In this document: positions 1 through 8,966 of the stretch, piece by piece
Layout: the number at the start of each line of letters is the position of its first letter
Numbering within the stretch: position 1 is the first letter of the stretch
From: an uncultured Saprospiraceae bacterium
GTDB taxonomy: Bacteria; Bacteroidota; Bacteroidia; Chitinophagales; Saprospiraceae
DNA: 64,000 bases
NCBI GenBank assembly: GCA_937997635.1
Contig: CALLFA010000050.1
Coordinates: 47,092 to 111,091 of the forward strand
Direction of reading: 5' to 3'
Notes under the pieces: generated by a model
What the model saw: the letters and a program-made list of their open reading frames with translations, nothing else
Told to the model about the DNA's origin: nothing
Databases searched by the model: none
Translations under genes and position numbers: made by a program

Positions 1-154
1 TATGTTATCTGTGTATGCCACGGCGTTATTTAAACAATCTGAATATCAGATGCAAAAATGAAGCCGCAAATATAGACGAAAAAGCAAACCGCAACTAATT
101 TTTCAAGTGTATGGTGCATGGTGACCTAACGATTGTGCTGCCACCCTTCTATGG

Positions 155-1078
155 TTATTTGGTAGTTAAGCGAAATAGTGAAGAATCACCGGCCCCTTCA
201 TTCTCAGAACTAATCCAAATTTCTCTAGACCCTCTATAAGAGATAGCCTCCGTTTGGCGTTCAATAGATAACGGAGTTCGATTGACATTCCCACTAAAAA
301 AAGCATCATTTTTCCAGTCACTAAGTATAATGATAAAGGAATAAAATTTTCTTTTGACAAAATCATTTCTGTAGCCGATAAGCGCAATTTCGTTTTGATC
401 TTCTCGGATATCAGCGCCAGTAATCAAGCCCATTGTGTCAAACTCATCAACTTTTTTGGCAATATAATCTCCAGGTGTTTTGGGCAACTTGTACACCTTA
501 GATTTTCTGTCTAACCAATTTTTGCTGAATATGTACAAATGGTCTTTGTAGCTTATTAAAGCTTCTGCATCAAAGTTGTGATTGTAGGCGTTATATAGAG
601 TTATTTGATCTTCGTAAGCGTATGTAATCGTTTGTGTAGGCACCAATTCTTCAGTTAACAAATCTTCTTTCAATCCCTTGAAAATTCTCAAGTTTTCTCT
701 TTTGCCAAGATTGTTACCAATATCCCCAACATAAAAATAAGTCTCATCAGCGGCAAGAGATTCCCAATCGACATTTGCAGGGACATCCAATTTTACTTGC
801 TTAGATATTTCACCTCTATCATCCAATTGATACAAAATTTTGCCACCACCACTATCATTATTGGTCCACAAGTGATTAGAAATTTCAATTAGACCTGAAG
901 TTTCTTTTATACGAATGTCTGTAGAAGAATTGACAGCAATAGCGGTTAACGTATCTGTCATCATCAGTTCGGCAAGGGGTGAGCTATTTGGCAATATGGC
1001 TGGAGTCTTACAAGAAGCTAAAAAGCTAATTATGACTATTAACTGAAAAAGTGGTAGGAGGAAAGAGTTTTGATTCAT
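155..1078 (-). CDS. Putative lipoprotein with beta-propeller-like repeats
   Basis: A hypothetical exported protein of about 307 residues. I place the start at the internal ATG (MNQNS) rather than the upstream codon in the ORF track, because a TACATTTG promoter box sits 4 bases before it and a signal peptide follows directly. The hydrophobic segment ends in FLASC, a good lipobox, so it is probably an outer-membrane or periplasmic lipoprotein. Motifs such as ETSGL, WTNNDSGG, VDWESLA and YVGDIGNN recur in Bacteroidota proteins that look like SMP-30/esterase-like or phytase-like propellers, but I cannot assign an enzyme. It is transcribed away from the lipoprotein gene at 1179. Confidence 0.8.
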   Translation of the reverse strand: MNQNSFLLPLFQLIVIISFLASCKTPAILPNSSPLAELMMTDTLTAIAVNSSTDIRIKETSGLIEISNHLWTNNDSGGGKILYQLDDRGEISKQVKLDVPANVDWESLAADETYFYVGDIGNNLGKRENLRIFKGLKEDLLTEELVPTQTITYAYEDQITLYNAYNHNFDAEALISYKDHLYIFSKNWLDRKSKVYKLPKTPGDYIAKKVDEFDTMGLITGADIREDQNEIALIGYRNDFVKRKFYSFIIILSDWKNDAFFSGNVNRTPLSIERQTEAISYRGSREIWISSENEGAGDSSLFRLTTK

Positions 1079-1082
1079 AGCA

Positions 1083-1090
1083 CAAATGTA
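1083..1090 (-). promoter_or_regulatory. Bacteroidota -7 promoter box TACATTTG
   Basis: Read on the minus strand this is a perfect match to the Bacteroidota sigma-A -7 consensus TAnnTTTG. It ends only 4 bases before the ATG of the lipoprotein gene, so the transcript would be leaderless or nearly so. The -33 element is not clear. Inference from consensus only. Confidence 0.45.
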
Positions 1091-1178
1091 ACAGAACAAA
1101 ATTCAATAATGACAGCTGTTCTAAAACTGCTGACAAATAAATTAGGATAGCCGTATAGAACACATTAATTTGTAGCAA

Positions 1179-2285
1179 ATGAAGCAATATTTATATCTAC
1201 TTATTTCTATTGTGCTCATCTCATGTGGAGGTGGTCCTGAGAAATTGTTCTCAGATGGTAATTATGAGAAAGCGTATAAGAAAGCATTGAAGGACATAAA
1301 ATCAGGAGAAAAGAACAGAACACTTGATGCGATTTTGAATAATTCAATGATGGAATTAATTGCAGAAGCCAACAATGAAACGGAAGCGTTACTGAGATCT
1401 GATGTCGTAGAAGATTGGGAAGAAGCATACCAACTGAATGAGGAATTATTATCCCTTTACTACGATGGTAAAAGATACTTGGATTCTAATTTAAACGGAG
1501 ATATTCAACAAATTGAATTCAACAACAGTCAGTTAAAAGAGGATATAGTCTCAGCATTCGTCGGATTAGGAGATCGCAGTATGGAAGAGTATGGTGTTAC
1601 TAGAAATAAACAATCTGCACAGGAAGCGTATCTTTTGTATCAATCTGCTGCAGAATACAATACAGTTTTGACTGACAATAATTTGAGGAATAAATTGGAA
1701 GAGGCTTTAATTGCAGGCACAGTTTTTATTGATGTTTCTGTTGGCGTATGGGACATAGGATACAAATATGAGATTGAGAGAAAATTTGAGGAGTTAGAAG
1801 ATAATGACGATCTTTTCTATGAAGTCACCTTTGATCAATTCAATGCAAATACAGATTGCCGATTGGACATAGAATTTGCAAGATTGAATGTAAGTACGAA
1901 CAGTCAAACACGGACAGAACGATTTAGTGAACAAGTATTAGACGGTTACGACACGAAGATAGATACAACAGGAGCAAGAGTTCGAGTTCCAAAATATACA
2001 CAGGTCACAGCAGAAGTCAGAATTACAGATGAAATAAGATTGTATACATGGAACATCAGAGTCGACGTTGATGACAGAAGCAACTATTGTGATTTCAGAG
2101 ACAATCAATTTCAAGTCTCACAAGAAGTTGTTGTTACAAATTATCAAACCCAAGGAGACGATAGGGCAATACCAGATACTTTCAGTAACAATACTGCTCA
2201 GACATTTTCAAATAATGACGAACGGAGATTGATAAATGATCTTATAGACCAATCGCTTTATGACATTGAGCGGTATTATTTTTGA
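1179..2285 (+). CDS. Hypothetical lipoprotein
   Basis: A 368-residue protein with a short signal peptide ending in the lipobox LISC-GGG at about residue 16, so a lipoprotein sorted by the Lol-type route. The first 170 residues are helical and acidic with TPR-like spacing (EKAYKKALKDIKSG, AQEAYLLYQSAAEYN). The C-terminal half is beta-rich with charged strands. I do not recognise a named family. It stands alone, divergent from the gene at 155-1078 and convergent with the response regulator at 2340. A TTAATTTG sequence just upstream of the ATG resembles a -7 box. Confidence 0.8.
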   Translation: MKQYLYLLISIVLISCGGGPEKLFSDGNYEKAYKKALKDIKSGEKNRTLDAILNNSMMELIAEANNETEALLRSDVVEDWEEAYQLNEELLSLYYDGKRYLDSNLNGDIQQIEFNNSQLKEDIVSAFVGLGDRSMEEYGVTRNKQSAQEAYLLYQSAAEYNTVLTDNNLRNKLEEALIAGTVFIDVSVGVWDIGYKYEIERKFEELEDNDDLFYEVTFDQFNANTDCRLDIEFARLNVSTNSQTRTERFSEQVLDGYDTKIDTTGARVRVPKYTQVTAEVRITDEIRLYTWNIRVDVDDRSNYCDFRDNQFQVSQEVVVTNYQTQGDDRAIPDTFSNNTAQTFSNNDERRLINDLIDQSLYDIERYYF

Positions 2286-2339
2286 TATCAATTAGAATAC
2301 TATAATCTAAGGCTACTTATTTTCTTCTGAATCCTATAC

Positions 2340-2957
2340 TCAGTTCTTTAAATATTTTGCTACAGCTGCAGCTTTGTTATTTACATGTAAAATCTGATAA
2401 ATACGTTTGATGTGAGATCTGATGGTATCAATAGAGACATCCATTTGAGTTGCAATTTCTTTATAACTCAGTCCATCGACAAGGCCATTCATTACGTTAA
2501 GTTGTCTAGGTGTAAAGTTTGTATTCTTTTTTGTACTGCCCGATGCTAGGAATTCTGACAGCTTTCTGGCAATAGTTGGTGACATATACGAGCCGCCGTT
2601 AAACACAATTCTTACTGTTTGAAAGATATTTTCTAGAGACGTGGATTTTGCCAAATAAGAACATGCGCCTGATTGCAAAGCTGTGAATATTTTTTCATGT
2701 TCATCAAAGGCAGTCAACATGATAATATCTAATTTTGGGTATTTTTCTTTAATCAATGGTAAAGCTTCAAGACCAGAAATGCCTGGAAGGCCAATATCCA
2801 AAATCATAACATCAATGTTGGTACCACTTAGATCGCTTATCATAAAGTCCTCTACAGAAGAATAATCTGCGAGCACTTCAATTTCTTGTTGAAATCCACT
2901 AAAAGTCACCAGATTGCGTCTGATGGTTTCATCATCTTCTATTATAATCAAATTCAT
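2340..2957 (-). CDS. NarL/FixJ-type two-component response regulator
   Basis: DNA-binding response regulator of 205 residues. The receiver domain (about 1-120) has the acidic pocket ED-D at residues 7-9, phospho-acceptor D54 in MILDIGLPG, T82 and K104. A LuxR-type HTH follows (about 141-200; LSYKEIATQMDVSIDTIRSHIKRIY). The start is the ATG (MNLIII); the track adds a GTG codon. It lies 53 bases downstream of the histidine kinase gene on the same strand and is its obvious partner. A near-consensus -7 box (TATCTTTA) and a palindromic CACATAAACATGTG site sit in the gap, suggesting its own promoter and autoregulation. Confidence 0.93.
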   Translation of the reverse strand: MNLIIIEDDETIRRNLVTFSGFQQEIEVLADYSSVEDFMISDLSGTNIDVMILDIGLPGISGLEALPLIKEKYPKLDIIMLTAFDEHEKIFTALQSGACSYLAKSTSLENIFQTVRIVFNGGSYMSPTIARKLSEFLASGSTKKNTNFTPRQLNVMNGLVDGLSYKEIATQMDVSIDTIRSHIKRIYQILHVNNKAAAVAKYLKN

Positions 2958-2994
2958 CACAATTAAAGATATAACAACTTTAACACTTACTTGT

Positions 2995-3008
2995 CACATA
3001 AACATGTG
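2995..3008. promoter_or_regulatory. Candidate operator site 1 (CACATAAACATGTG)
   Basis: A 14-bp imperfect palindrome located 38 bases upstream of the response-regulator ATG. The identical 14 bases recur at 6127-6140, and two variants lie at 6170 and 6527. Each is in front of a gene of this regulatory locus. LuxR-type regulators usually bind short palindromes, so this is a plausible binding site for the response regulator or the small HTH protein. Binding is inferred. Confidence 0.5.
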
Positions 3009-3010
3009 GC

Positions 3011-6000
3011 TTATGTTATAGGAGAAACCAATGTTGTTTGGAATCCTAGACCGTTGTGTGTAAACCGATATTCTGCATTTATTTTTAGAGCTCGTTCTTT
3101 TAAATTCTTCAAACCTTGTCCAGAGGTTTTGATCGGTTTTTGATCTCCATAATCCTGGATGGTCAATTTAATGTGATTGTTGTGTTTAAGAAGTGAGATG
3201 TCCACCTTTGTTGTCGAAGAATGTTTGAGTATATTGTTAATAGATTCTTTAGCAATCAAATATATATTTTGCCTAACAACAGGATTGAGTTTTTGGCTAG
3301 TATTAGATTTGATGTTTGAGTCAAAAGTGTACGATAAGTCGCTTGTAGGCAAGACATCCTGAATATAGTCTAACAACCTATCTTTCAAATCCATGGAACT
3401 ATCTTTTCTTGAGTCAATTGCCCACACTGTATCTCTCATCCTATGCATTGCCTCTCTACTTCTTTTAGAAATTCCACCCGCTAATTCTTTGACCTCTCCT
3501 GTCGCTACGGTTTCAATTAATTCTGACTGCATTGCTATTCCTGTTAACATGGTACCGACATCATCATGGAGATTTTTTGAAATACTAGACCTTAATAATT
3601 CAAATTTTAAAAGCTGCTTGTAACGCAACCAAAAAAGGAGAGCGCAGAAACTAATACTAAGTAAAAATACAAACATGCGAAACAAGGTCGTCTTATACCA
3701 AGCTTGGTTAATGGTAAAACTTATAATTTTATGACCCTTAGTAATTGTTTCTGGATTGACACCACTTTTCGCATATAATGTGTATAAACCAGGATCAAGG
3801 TTGGTAAATCTGATTTCGGGAGATGATTGAATTGGAGACCACTCCTGGTCAAAACCGTCCAATAAAAAACTGTAATATGTACGTGCATCTCTGTCAAAAT
3901 TTGGCTTGACCATTTTAAAGTAGACCATTTTATCGTTGTGCTGAAAGCTTAACTTTTGGACAGCATCTATAGAAATCACTTTGGTTTCAAATTCGCTGGT
4001 ATTTCCATTTAGATATTGTACTGATAGGAGTTGAATAGAGGTATCATATGGCTTTGGTGCGTTAGTCAGTTTATCAGCATCTAAAATGTAAACGCCATTT
4101 ACTGAACCAAAATAGTAAGAACCGTCTGGATGTTTAAAGCAGGATTCTCTATTAAACTCCTCGTTAGCAATTTTGCCTGGCAAGTTTAATTTTTCAAAGC
4201 TGCCTTGATTTTTATTAAAGCGGACTAAACCATTATTTGTACCATACATAATGGTACTGTCTTCGTCTATAGCAGAAAAAAAGTGGACATCACTCGTTGT
4301 TGGTAGAGTGTGGACGACCAGTGAATCTGTTTCATTATCACCATCGAGCAGTATGTCTAACACTTTGTTTTTAGAACCAATAAGCAATCGACTATCGTTA
4401 TCAATTAAATTATAGTGATTGGCATCATTATCACTTTTGATGGAGTCTTTTGTCAGCCGATTAAATGTTTTGGTTAACAAGTCATAGGCGTAAGTACCAG
4501 CACTATTCGTGCACAAAAACAGTTTTGTAAAATCTTGGCTAAGGACTAAGTCATTGATTTGACCAGAATTTCGCAATCGTTCTGGCAAGTCAATTTGGAC
4601 CAGTGATTTTTCCTCCAGATTATATGAAAATAATCGCACTTGATTACCATTTTCAAAACAAGTTGACATCCAGATATCGTTAGGAGGCATGACAACATTA
4701 GTCACATGGCCATTCTGTTTACCAGGTATAAGTTCTTCCAAAGACTCACTTGTTACATGATAGAGAATGTCATTGACAACAATATAATCTTGTATTGTGT
4801 GCAATGAATAAATTCCATTTGATGTAACAGATTTCAATGTATCAATTGCTAGAATTGTTGTCTCTTCTTTTTCAAAAACACCTGAGTATGAAGCTAACCA
4901 CAGATTGTTATTTACATCGATATCGATGCCCCTCATACTACAATATCCTTCGCAAAACCGAGAGTCACTTCGTAGTTCTATGCCATAAGAATTATCAGAT
5001 TGATGCACCATAACAAGTCCATAGCCTGAACTAAGCCAAATGACATTATAGCTATGTTCATTTATAGATGTAAAATGACTGATCAACGGAGGAGATTCCA
5101 TTTTTTCAAAGGACTTAATCATTTCATGGAAATATTCCTTTGATTCCATGGTTTCTTTGGAGTACTCAACAAGAAGTTTGACACCAAACAACCAAAAAGA
5201 ATTTTCGACACATTTAAATTTGTGGAATTTGCCTAATGCAATATCTAATGAGTGTGGAGTCCGATTGAATTTAGAACGATGTGCATCCCATTTTTTAAAA
5301 TTACTTTCTGTCCTATCATTATTCTCAAATAACCATACGTCATCTTTATCTTTGGAGAGCAAGAGCGTAGAGCCTAATTTATTTATTTGATATGGAATGG
5401 ATACTGCAAAGCTATTTTCAATATCAAGCGTGTAAATCTTTTCGGTATCGGAAATAAAAATAGTTGAGTCATTACATACCATACTCGTGATACCCTTCAA
5501 TTTGATATCAGTAACAAAGGAGATGGATGAGCCATCTTCGGAGTGATAGAGTGCATACTCATTTCCAGTCTTCTTACGTATTAAGATGTAAAAGCCACCA
5601 TAACTATCTGGAAGAAGGTAATTCTGTAAATAAAGCGAACCTGTTTCTTCATTACTAGAAATGGGGATTAAATCTTTTTGGTCGGTAGGAAGAAGTGCAC
5701 AGACACTAATCACTTTACGTTGAACGGGATCAAATGTATAAAATTGAAACTCTTTAGTTGCAATCAACAGATGACCCTTAATATTTTTATTGTACAACTG
5801 CACATTAGAAAAAGGGATAGGGTATTCTATGGATTGATGTGAAAATGGAATGAACGTTTGTCCATCATAGGCCACTAAAGAGTTAGGTGTAGCAAACCAA
5901 ACCAAACCAGTAGAATCTTCATAAATGTTTTCTCGACAATTGATAAAGCTTCCATCTGAATAATCAATAAAGGAAAAGTCGTACTCCTGCTCTTGAGCGA

Positions 6001-6058
6001 AGACAAAAGAAATTGAAAATAAAAGAAAAATGAACGTAGGAAGAATTCGAAGATTCAA
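3011..6058 (-). CDS. Sensor histidine kinase with two-component propeller, Y_Y_Y and HisKA_3 domains
   Basis: Membrane sensor kinase of 1015 residues. Order seen: signal peptide (LLFSISFVFAQ); a long periplasmic propeller-like region with repeats such as DSTGLVWFATPNSL and DVNNNLWLASYSG; a Y_Y_Y-like domain around 690-755 (YYSFLLDGFDQEWS, FTNLDPGLYTLYAKS); one membrane segment (FRMFVFLLSISFCALLFW); then a HisKA_3 dimerisation helix with H-box KNLHDDVGT and a HATPase_c domain (ESINNILKHS, GQGLKNLKERA). This is the non-hybrid version: the receiver is a separate gene immediately downstream. In Bacteroidota such sensors often detect glycans or other exported ligands; the ligand here is unknown. 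Operator-like site 2 lies 69 bases upstream. Confidence 0.93.
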   Translation of the reverse strand: MNLRILPTFIFLLFSISFVFAQEQEYDFSFIDYSDGSFINCRENIYEDSTGLVWFATPNSLVAYDGQTFIPFSHQSIEYPIPFSNVQLYNKNIKGHLLIATKEFQFYTFDPVQRKVISVCALLPTDQKDLIPISSNEETGSLYLQNYLLPDSYGGFYILIRKKTGNEYALYHSEDGSSISFVTDIKLKGITSMVCNDSTIFISDTEKIYTLDIENSFAVSIPYQINKLGSTLLLSKDKDDVWLFENNDRTESNFKKWDAHRSKFNRTPHSLDIALGKFHKFKCVENSFWLFGVKLLVEYSKETMESKEYFHEMIKSFEKMESPPLISHFTSINEHSYNVIWLSSGYGLVMVHQSDNSYGIELRSDSRFCEGYCSMRGIDIDVNNNLWLASYSGVFEKEETTILAIDTLKSVTSNGIYSLHTIQDYIVVNDILYHVTSESLEELIPGKQNGHVTNVVMPPNDIWMSTCFENGNQVRLFSYNLEEKSLVQIDLPERLRNSGQINDLVLSQDFTKLFLCTNSAGTYAYDLLTKTFNRLTKDSIKSDNDANHYNLIDNDSRLLIGSKNKVLDILLDGDNETDSLVVHTLPTTSDVHFFSAIDEDSTIMYGTNNGLVRFNKNQGSFEKLNLPGKIANEEFNRESCFKHPDGSYYFGSVNGVYILDADKLTNAPKPYDTSIQLLSVQYLNGNTSEFETKVISIDAVQKLSFQHNDKMVYFKMVKPNFDRDARTYYSFLLDGFDQEWSPIQSSPEIRFTNLDPGLYTLYAKSGVNPETITKGHKIISFTINQAWYKTTLFRMFVFLLSISFCALLFWLRYKQLLKFELLRSSISKNLHDDVGTMLTGIAMQSELIETVATGEVKELAGGISKRSREAMHRMRDTVWAIDSRKDSSMDLKDRLLDYIQDVLPTSDLSYTFDSNIKSNTSQKLNPVVRQNIYLIAKESINNILKHSSTTKVDISLLKHNNHIKLTIQDYGDQKPIKTSGQGLKNLKERALKINAEYRFTHNGLGFQTTLVSPIT

Positions 6059-6126
6059 TTTACATGCGCTATTAGTTAATTAGATAGAATGTTATGTTAA
6101 AATTGGAAGCCAAAAGTGGCATTTAC

Positions 6127-6140
6127 CACATAAACATGTG
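6127..6140. promoter_or_regulatory. Candidate operator site 2 (CACATAAACATGTG)
   Basis: Identical 14 bases to site 1, located 69 bases upstream of the histidine kinase start codon in the divergent intergenic region between the kinase and the small LuxR gene. Proposed as a binding site for a regulator of this locus by recurrence and position. Confidence 0.5.
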
Positions 6141-6169
6141 ACAAGAATAGCAAAATTTAGGCTTTTTGT

Positions 6170-6183
6170 CACCCAAATATGTG
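6170..6183. promoter_or_regulatory. Candidate operator site 3 (CACCCAAATATGTG)
   Basis: Variant of the CACnnAAAyAwGTG palindrome, 73 bases upstream of the small LuxR-HTH gene and preceded by TTTAGGCTTTTT. The same TTTAGGCTTTTT plus a variant palindrome recurs in front of the decayed HTH copy, so promoter and gene seem to have been duplicated together. Confidence 0.45.
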
Positions 6184-6256
6184 ATATGAGAAACAAAAAT
6201 CTTAAACTATATTTGTCATATTAGCTAAAAGTTCCTAATATAAAATCAGACTTCCT

Positions 6257-6472
6257 ATGTATACTTCCTTTACTAGACAATTAAAACTATCTTATCGTGA
6301 GCAAGAGGTGCTCCAGTTGATATCCTATGAATACAGCACTAAAGAAATTGCACATTTACTACACATTTGTTATGAAACGGCTCATTCTCACCGCAAAAAT
6401 TTATTGCGAAAACTGGATGCAAAAAATGCTGCTGGTATGATTAGAGTAGCTTTTGAGCGTAACATTTTATAA
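6257..6472 (+). CDS. Small stand-alone LuxR-family HTH protein
   Basis: A 71-residue protein that is almost only a LuxR C-terminal HTH domain: LSYREQEVLQLISYEYSTKEIAHLL, then the recognition helix region ETAHSHRKNLLRKL. No receiver, PAS or autoinducer domain is attached. It lies divergent from the kinase gene, with two palindromic operator-like sites in between, so it is probably a small DNA-binding regulator of this locus, either activator or dominant competitor of the response regulator. The start ATG follows the sequence CTTCCT; no classical Shine-Dalgarno is present. A truncated paralogue lies 190 bases downstream. Confidence 0.85.
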   Translation: MYTSFTRQLKLSYREQEVLQLISYEYSTKEIAHLLHICYETAHSHRKNLLRKLDAKNAAGMIRVAFERNIL

Positions 6473-6526
6473 AAAGGTGTGTTTAGGCTTTTTCATTTTC
6501 CATTGTCTTGCATTAGACAATGTTAT

Positions 6527-6540
6527 CACCCAAACAAGTG
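6527..6540. promoter_or_regulatory. Candidate operator site 4 (CACCCAAACAAGTG)
   Basis: Fourth copy of the CACnnAAAyAwGTG motif, upstream of the decayed LuxR copy and of the secreted protein gene at 6818. Less symmetrical than sites 1 and 2. Confidence 0.4.
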
Positions 6541-6661
6541 ATCTATTTAATCAAAAACTTACTTTAGCATAACTTATAAATTCTAAAGAGAGAATGGTGA
6601 TTTGACATATAAAAAGCCAATTAATTAACAAATCCATTAAACACAAATAAACAAACTTCCA

Positions 6662-6787
6662 ATGCAAACTTCCATTTACCAACAAGCCAAGATTTCTAAG
6701 CGTGTACACGAGGCACTTCATGTAATTGCCTATGAATACAGCATCAAAAAAAATAAATATAAGGCCCTCTCACTAAAATCTCTGTGA
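6662..6787 (+). pseudogene. Truncated paralogue of the small LuxR HTH protein
   Basis: A 41-codon ORF (MQTSIYQQAKISKRVHEAL...) that is collinear with the first half of the 71-aa HTH protein. Shared features include the leader ACTTCC-ATG-ACTTCC and the stretch CCTATGAATACAGCA, encoding (A/S)YEYS. It ends before the recognition helix, so it cannot be a working HTH. I read it as a tandem duplicate that lost its 3' half. It is absent from the ORF track because of its length. Confidence 0.6.
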
Positions 6788-6817
6788 CTTTAATTTTTTT
6801 TAATCAACTTCTAAACT

Positions 6818-8062
6818 ATGATCATGCAAAAACAACAGTTTTTTATTACAAGTATTATTTTATTCTTAGCACTTACAGTATCTGCACAATCTGAATCCGA
6901 ATTGACACCTAATCAATTGTCGATTATTGATCCATCCACCCCTATGAAAGGAGCCATCTATGGATTAAATAGCTTTAGTATTCAAGATGATTTCAATTTT
7001 GTTTCAGGACAAAATGGCCAACTAACTGCGGGCTCAGATTTGATGAATACCACTATTGGCACTAATGGCTTGTTTGTCCAACAATTTGCCCAAGATCCAG
7101 CACAATCGTCTACATTCGGCGTCAATAATTTATCCTTTAATTACAATGAAATAGGCAATAATTTTTCTGACCAGTGGACCATAAGCTCTTTTGATGAGCC
7201 TACACTCACCAGTCGAAGATCCCTTGGTATTTATGAAAATTTTGGTGATGATTTTATCGTAGCTGAACCTGTCATGTACTTCAAAGCATCCGAGGTGTTG
7301 AACGGAGGTGCGAAGGTTGGTGTCGGTACAGAGACACCACAAGAAAAATTAGACGTCAATGGTAAGCTAATGGTTTCTGCAAATACGGATGATGAAATGG
7401 TAATTATCAATGATCACGTTTATGCACATCCCCAATTCAATAATCCTCAAGATTTTGGAAACGGTGGCGGCTACTTTATGATGGCATCTAAGGAAGGTAA
7501 TTTTGAATCCGCTGGAATCTTTGGAGACGGCGATGGCGTAACTATTTGGTCGCCTGGAGATGGTCAAAATGGGATGCAGGGATACCTATTTCTACTTGAT
7601 GAAGACAGATGGGGTGATGATACAAATCCGTATAATGATAATGGTGCTGCAACTTTCTCTAACGCCTTAATTGCTTACGTAGATGGAGATGGCAATTGGG
7701 TGGTCAATACGCCACCACCAGCTTTTGCTAACGATATAAACACTGAGCAAAAAACTAGGAAAACCCGATTAAGTACGATCAACACACTTGAAACAATGAG
7801 CTATATGCCGACCAGAGATCTCAAAGAAAATGAGAAAAAGAGTCAGCTTGTTGATGTCGTCGACTCACCTGTGTTAGCTATTAATCCGATGAGTTTGGAG
7901 CAAAGCATTCCATCTGCGGTAACAAAATCACCAGAAGGTGGATATTATGTGAATTATAACCAGATAACAACAGCACTTGTGGATGCGGTACAAGCATTGA
8001 CTGCCGAAAATAATGACTTGAAAGAACGTATTAATCGGTTAGAAACCAAATTGGAAAAATAA
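6818..8062 (+). CDS. Secreted surface protein with C-terminal coiled coil
   Basis: A 414-residue exported protein: signal peptide FITSIILFLALTVSAQ, then a beta-rich region with GVGTETPQEKLDVNGKLMV, a motif frequent in Bacteroidota fibre or 'endosialidase-chaperone-like' surface proteins. The C-terminus YNQITTALVDAVQALTAEN followed by a heptad-like stretch (LKERINRLETKLEK) predicts a trimerising coiled coil. No catalytic motif is visible. Two possible ATGs lie two codons apart; either gives the signal peptide. It follows the LuxR locus and ends at a strong terminator, so it may be a target of that regulator. Confidence 0.8.
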   Translation: MIMQKQQFFITSIILFLALTVSAQSESELTPNQLSIIDPSTPMKGAIYGLNSFSIQDDFNFVSGQNGQLTAGSDLMNTTIGTNGLFVQQFAQDPAQSSTFGVNNLSFNYNEIGNNFSDQWTISSFDEPTLTSRRSLGIYENFGDDFIVAEPVMYFKASEVLNGGAKVGVGTETPQEKLDVNGKLMVSANTDDEMVIINDHVYAHPQFNNPQDFGNGGGYFMMASKEGNFESAGIFGDGDGVTIWSPGDGQNGMQGYLFLLDEDRWGDDTNPYNDNGAATFSNALIAYVDGDGNWVVNTPPPAFANDINTEQKTRKTRLSTINTLETMSYMPTRDLKENEKKSQLVDVVDSPVLAINPMSLEQSIPSAVTKSPEGGYYVNYNQITTALVDAVQALTAENNDLKERINRLETKLEK

Positions 8063-8094
8063 TTTGTTAACAAGAGCTTAATACGATGTTTAAG

Positions 8095-8126
8095 AAAGGG
8101 CTTTGCTTGTTGAGCAAAGCCCTTTT
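8095..8126 (+). terminator. Rho-independent terminator
   Basis: A 13-bp perfect stem (AAAGGGCTTTGCT / AGCAAAGCCCTTT) with a 5-base loop and a short T tract, 33 bases after the stop of the secreted protein gene. Confidence 0.85.
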
Positions 8127-8255
8127 CAATAAACAGTGATTGATTGACCATTCAAGCAAATAAATGCATCAGTAGATAAAAAGAAAGAAGTCTATTAATT
8201 AAACTATAATTTCAAGATTGCAACTTTTATACATGCCTGCTCGTTTTTTTGGTAT

Positions 8256-8966
8256 ATGAAGCTATTTTTACAAATATGCTTGTTGGTTTTGCCTATATGT
8301 ATCTCTGCGCAGGGACAAGATTCTATCTTGTATGAAGAACCAGACACTTCTTTTACAATCACAGACGGCATTGACAATACTTCAGGGAAATCTGATTATA
8401 CAGACTATGTCTCCATTAAAGGTAAAGTGTATCCTGTACTGATCGCCAACGGTGACACAATGGTACTTGCCAATATAGAAGATGTCAGCGTTACCTCTCC
8501 AAGAACATTTGACTCAGATGAGGATTATCGCAAGTACAGAAAATATAAATACTACGCTTCCAAAGTTTATCCGTACGCTGCTGAAGCGATTAAAATTTTC
8601 AGAAAAATGGAATATGCGACAAAGAACATGAAGAAGAGGAAGCGGAAAAAATACATCAAACAATTGTCTGAAGAATTGAAAGTTGAATTCGAACAACCAT
8701 TGACCAAGCTTTCTAAAACCCAAGGCAAGATTTTAGTAAAAATGATCGAAAGAGAGTTAGACACACCGATGTATTCCTTAATCAAAGGTTTACAAGGTAG
8801 ATTTAAAGCATTTTATTGGAATCAGTCAAGTAAGTTGTATGGTTATCGCCTCAAAGACGGGTATACAGAAGGGGATAATCCTATCTTAGATGCCGTGTTG
8901 CAAGACCTCAATATTTCCTATGAGATAGACGAGGATTATGAAGACTTTGTCAATGAAAGAAAGTAA
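8256..8966 (+). CDS. DUF4294 domain protein
   Basis: Exported protein of 236 residues with a signal peptide (LLVLPICISAQ). The central region YRKYRKYKYYASKVYPYAAEA and KMIERELDTPMYSLIKGLQGRF are the recognisable conserved parts of the DUF4294 family, which is largely confined to Bacteroidota and has no known function. The gene overlaps the start of mvaD, so they are probably co-transcribed. Confidence 0.85.
   Translation: MKLFLQICLLVLPICISAQGQDSILYEEPDTSFTITDGIDNTSGKSDYTDYVSIKGKVYPVLIANGDTMVLANIEDVSVTSPRTFDSDEDYRKYRKYKYYASKVYPYAAEAIKIFRKMEYATKNMKKRKRKKYIKQLSEELKVEFEQPLTKLSKTQGKILVKMIERELDTPMYSLIKGLQGRFKAFYWNQSSKLYGYRLKDGYTEGDNPILDAVLQDLNISYEIDEDYEDFVNERK

Larger units (their letters stand above)
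6473..6817. other. Intergenic region with duplicated promoter and decayed HTH copy
   Basis: This 345-base stretch contains TTTAGGCTTTTT at about 6484, a perfect small inverted repeat (TTGTCTTGCATTAGACAA), operator-like site 4 at 6527 and the HTH remnant at 6662-6787. It appears to be a tandem copy of the region 6150-6472 that has since degraded. No further gene is visible before the secreted protein at 6818. Confidence 0.55.

Noticed and set aside
1-154. Window start as a gene
   Set aside because: No ORF of use on either strand; probably a promoter region of a gene outside the window.
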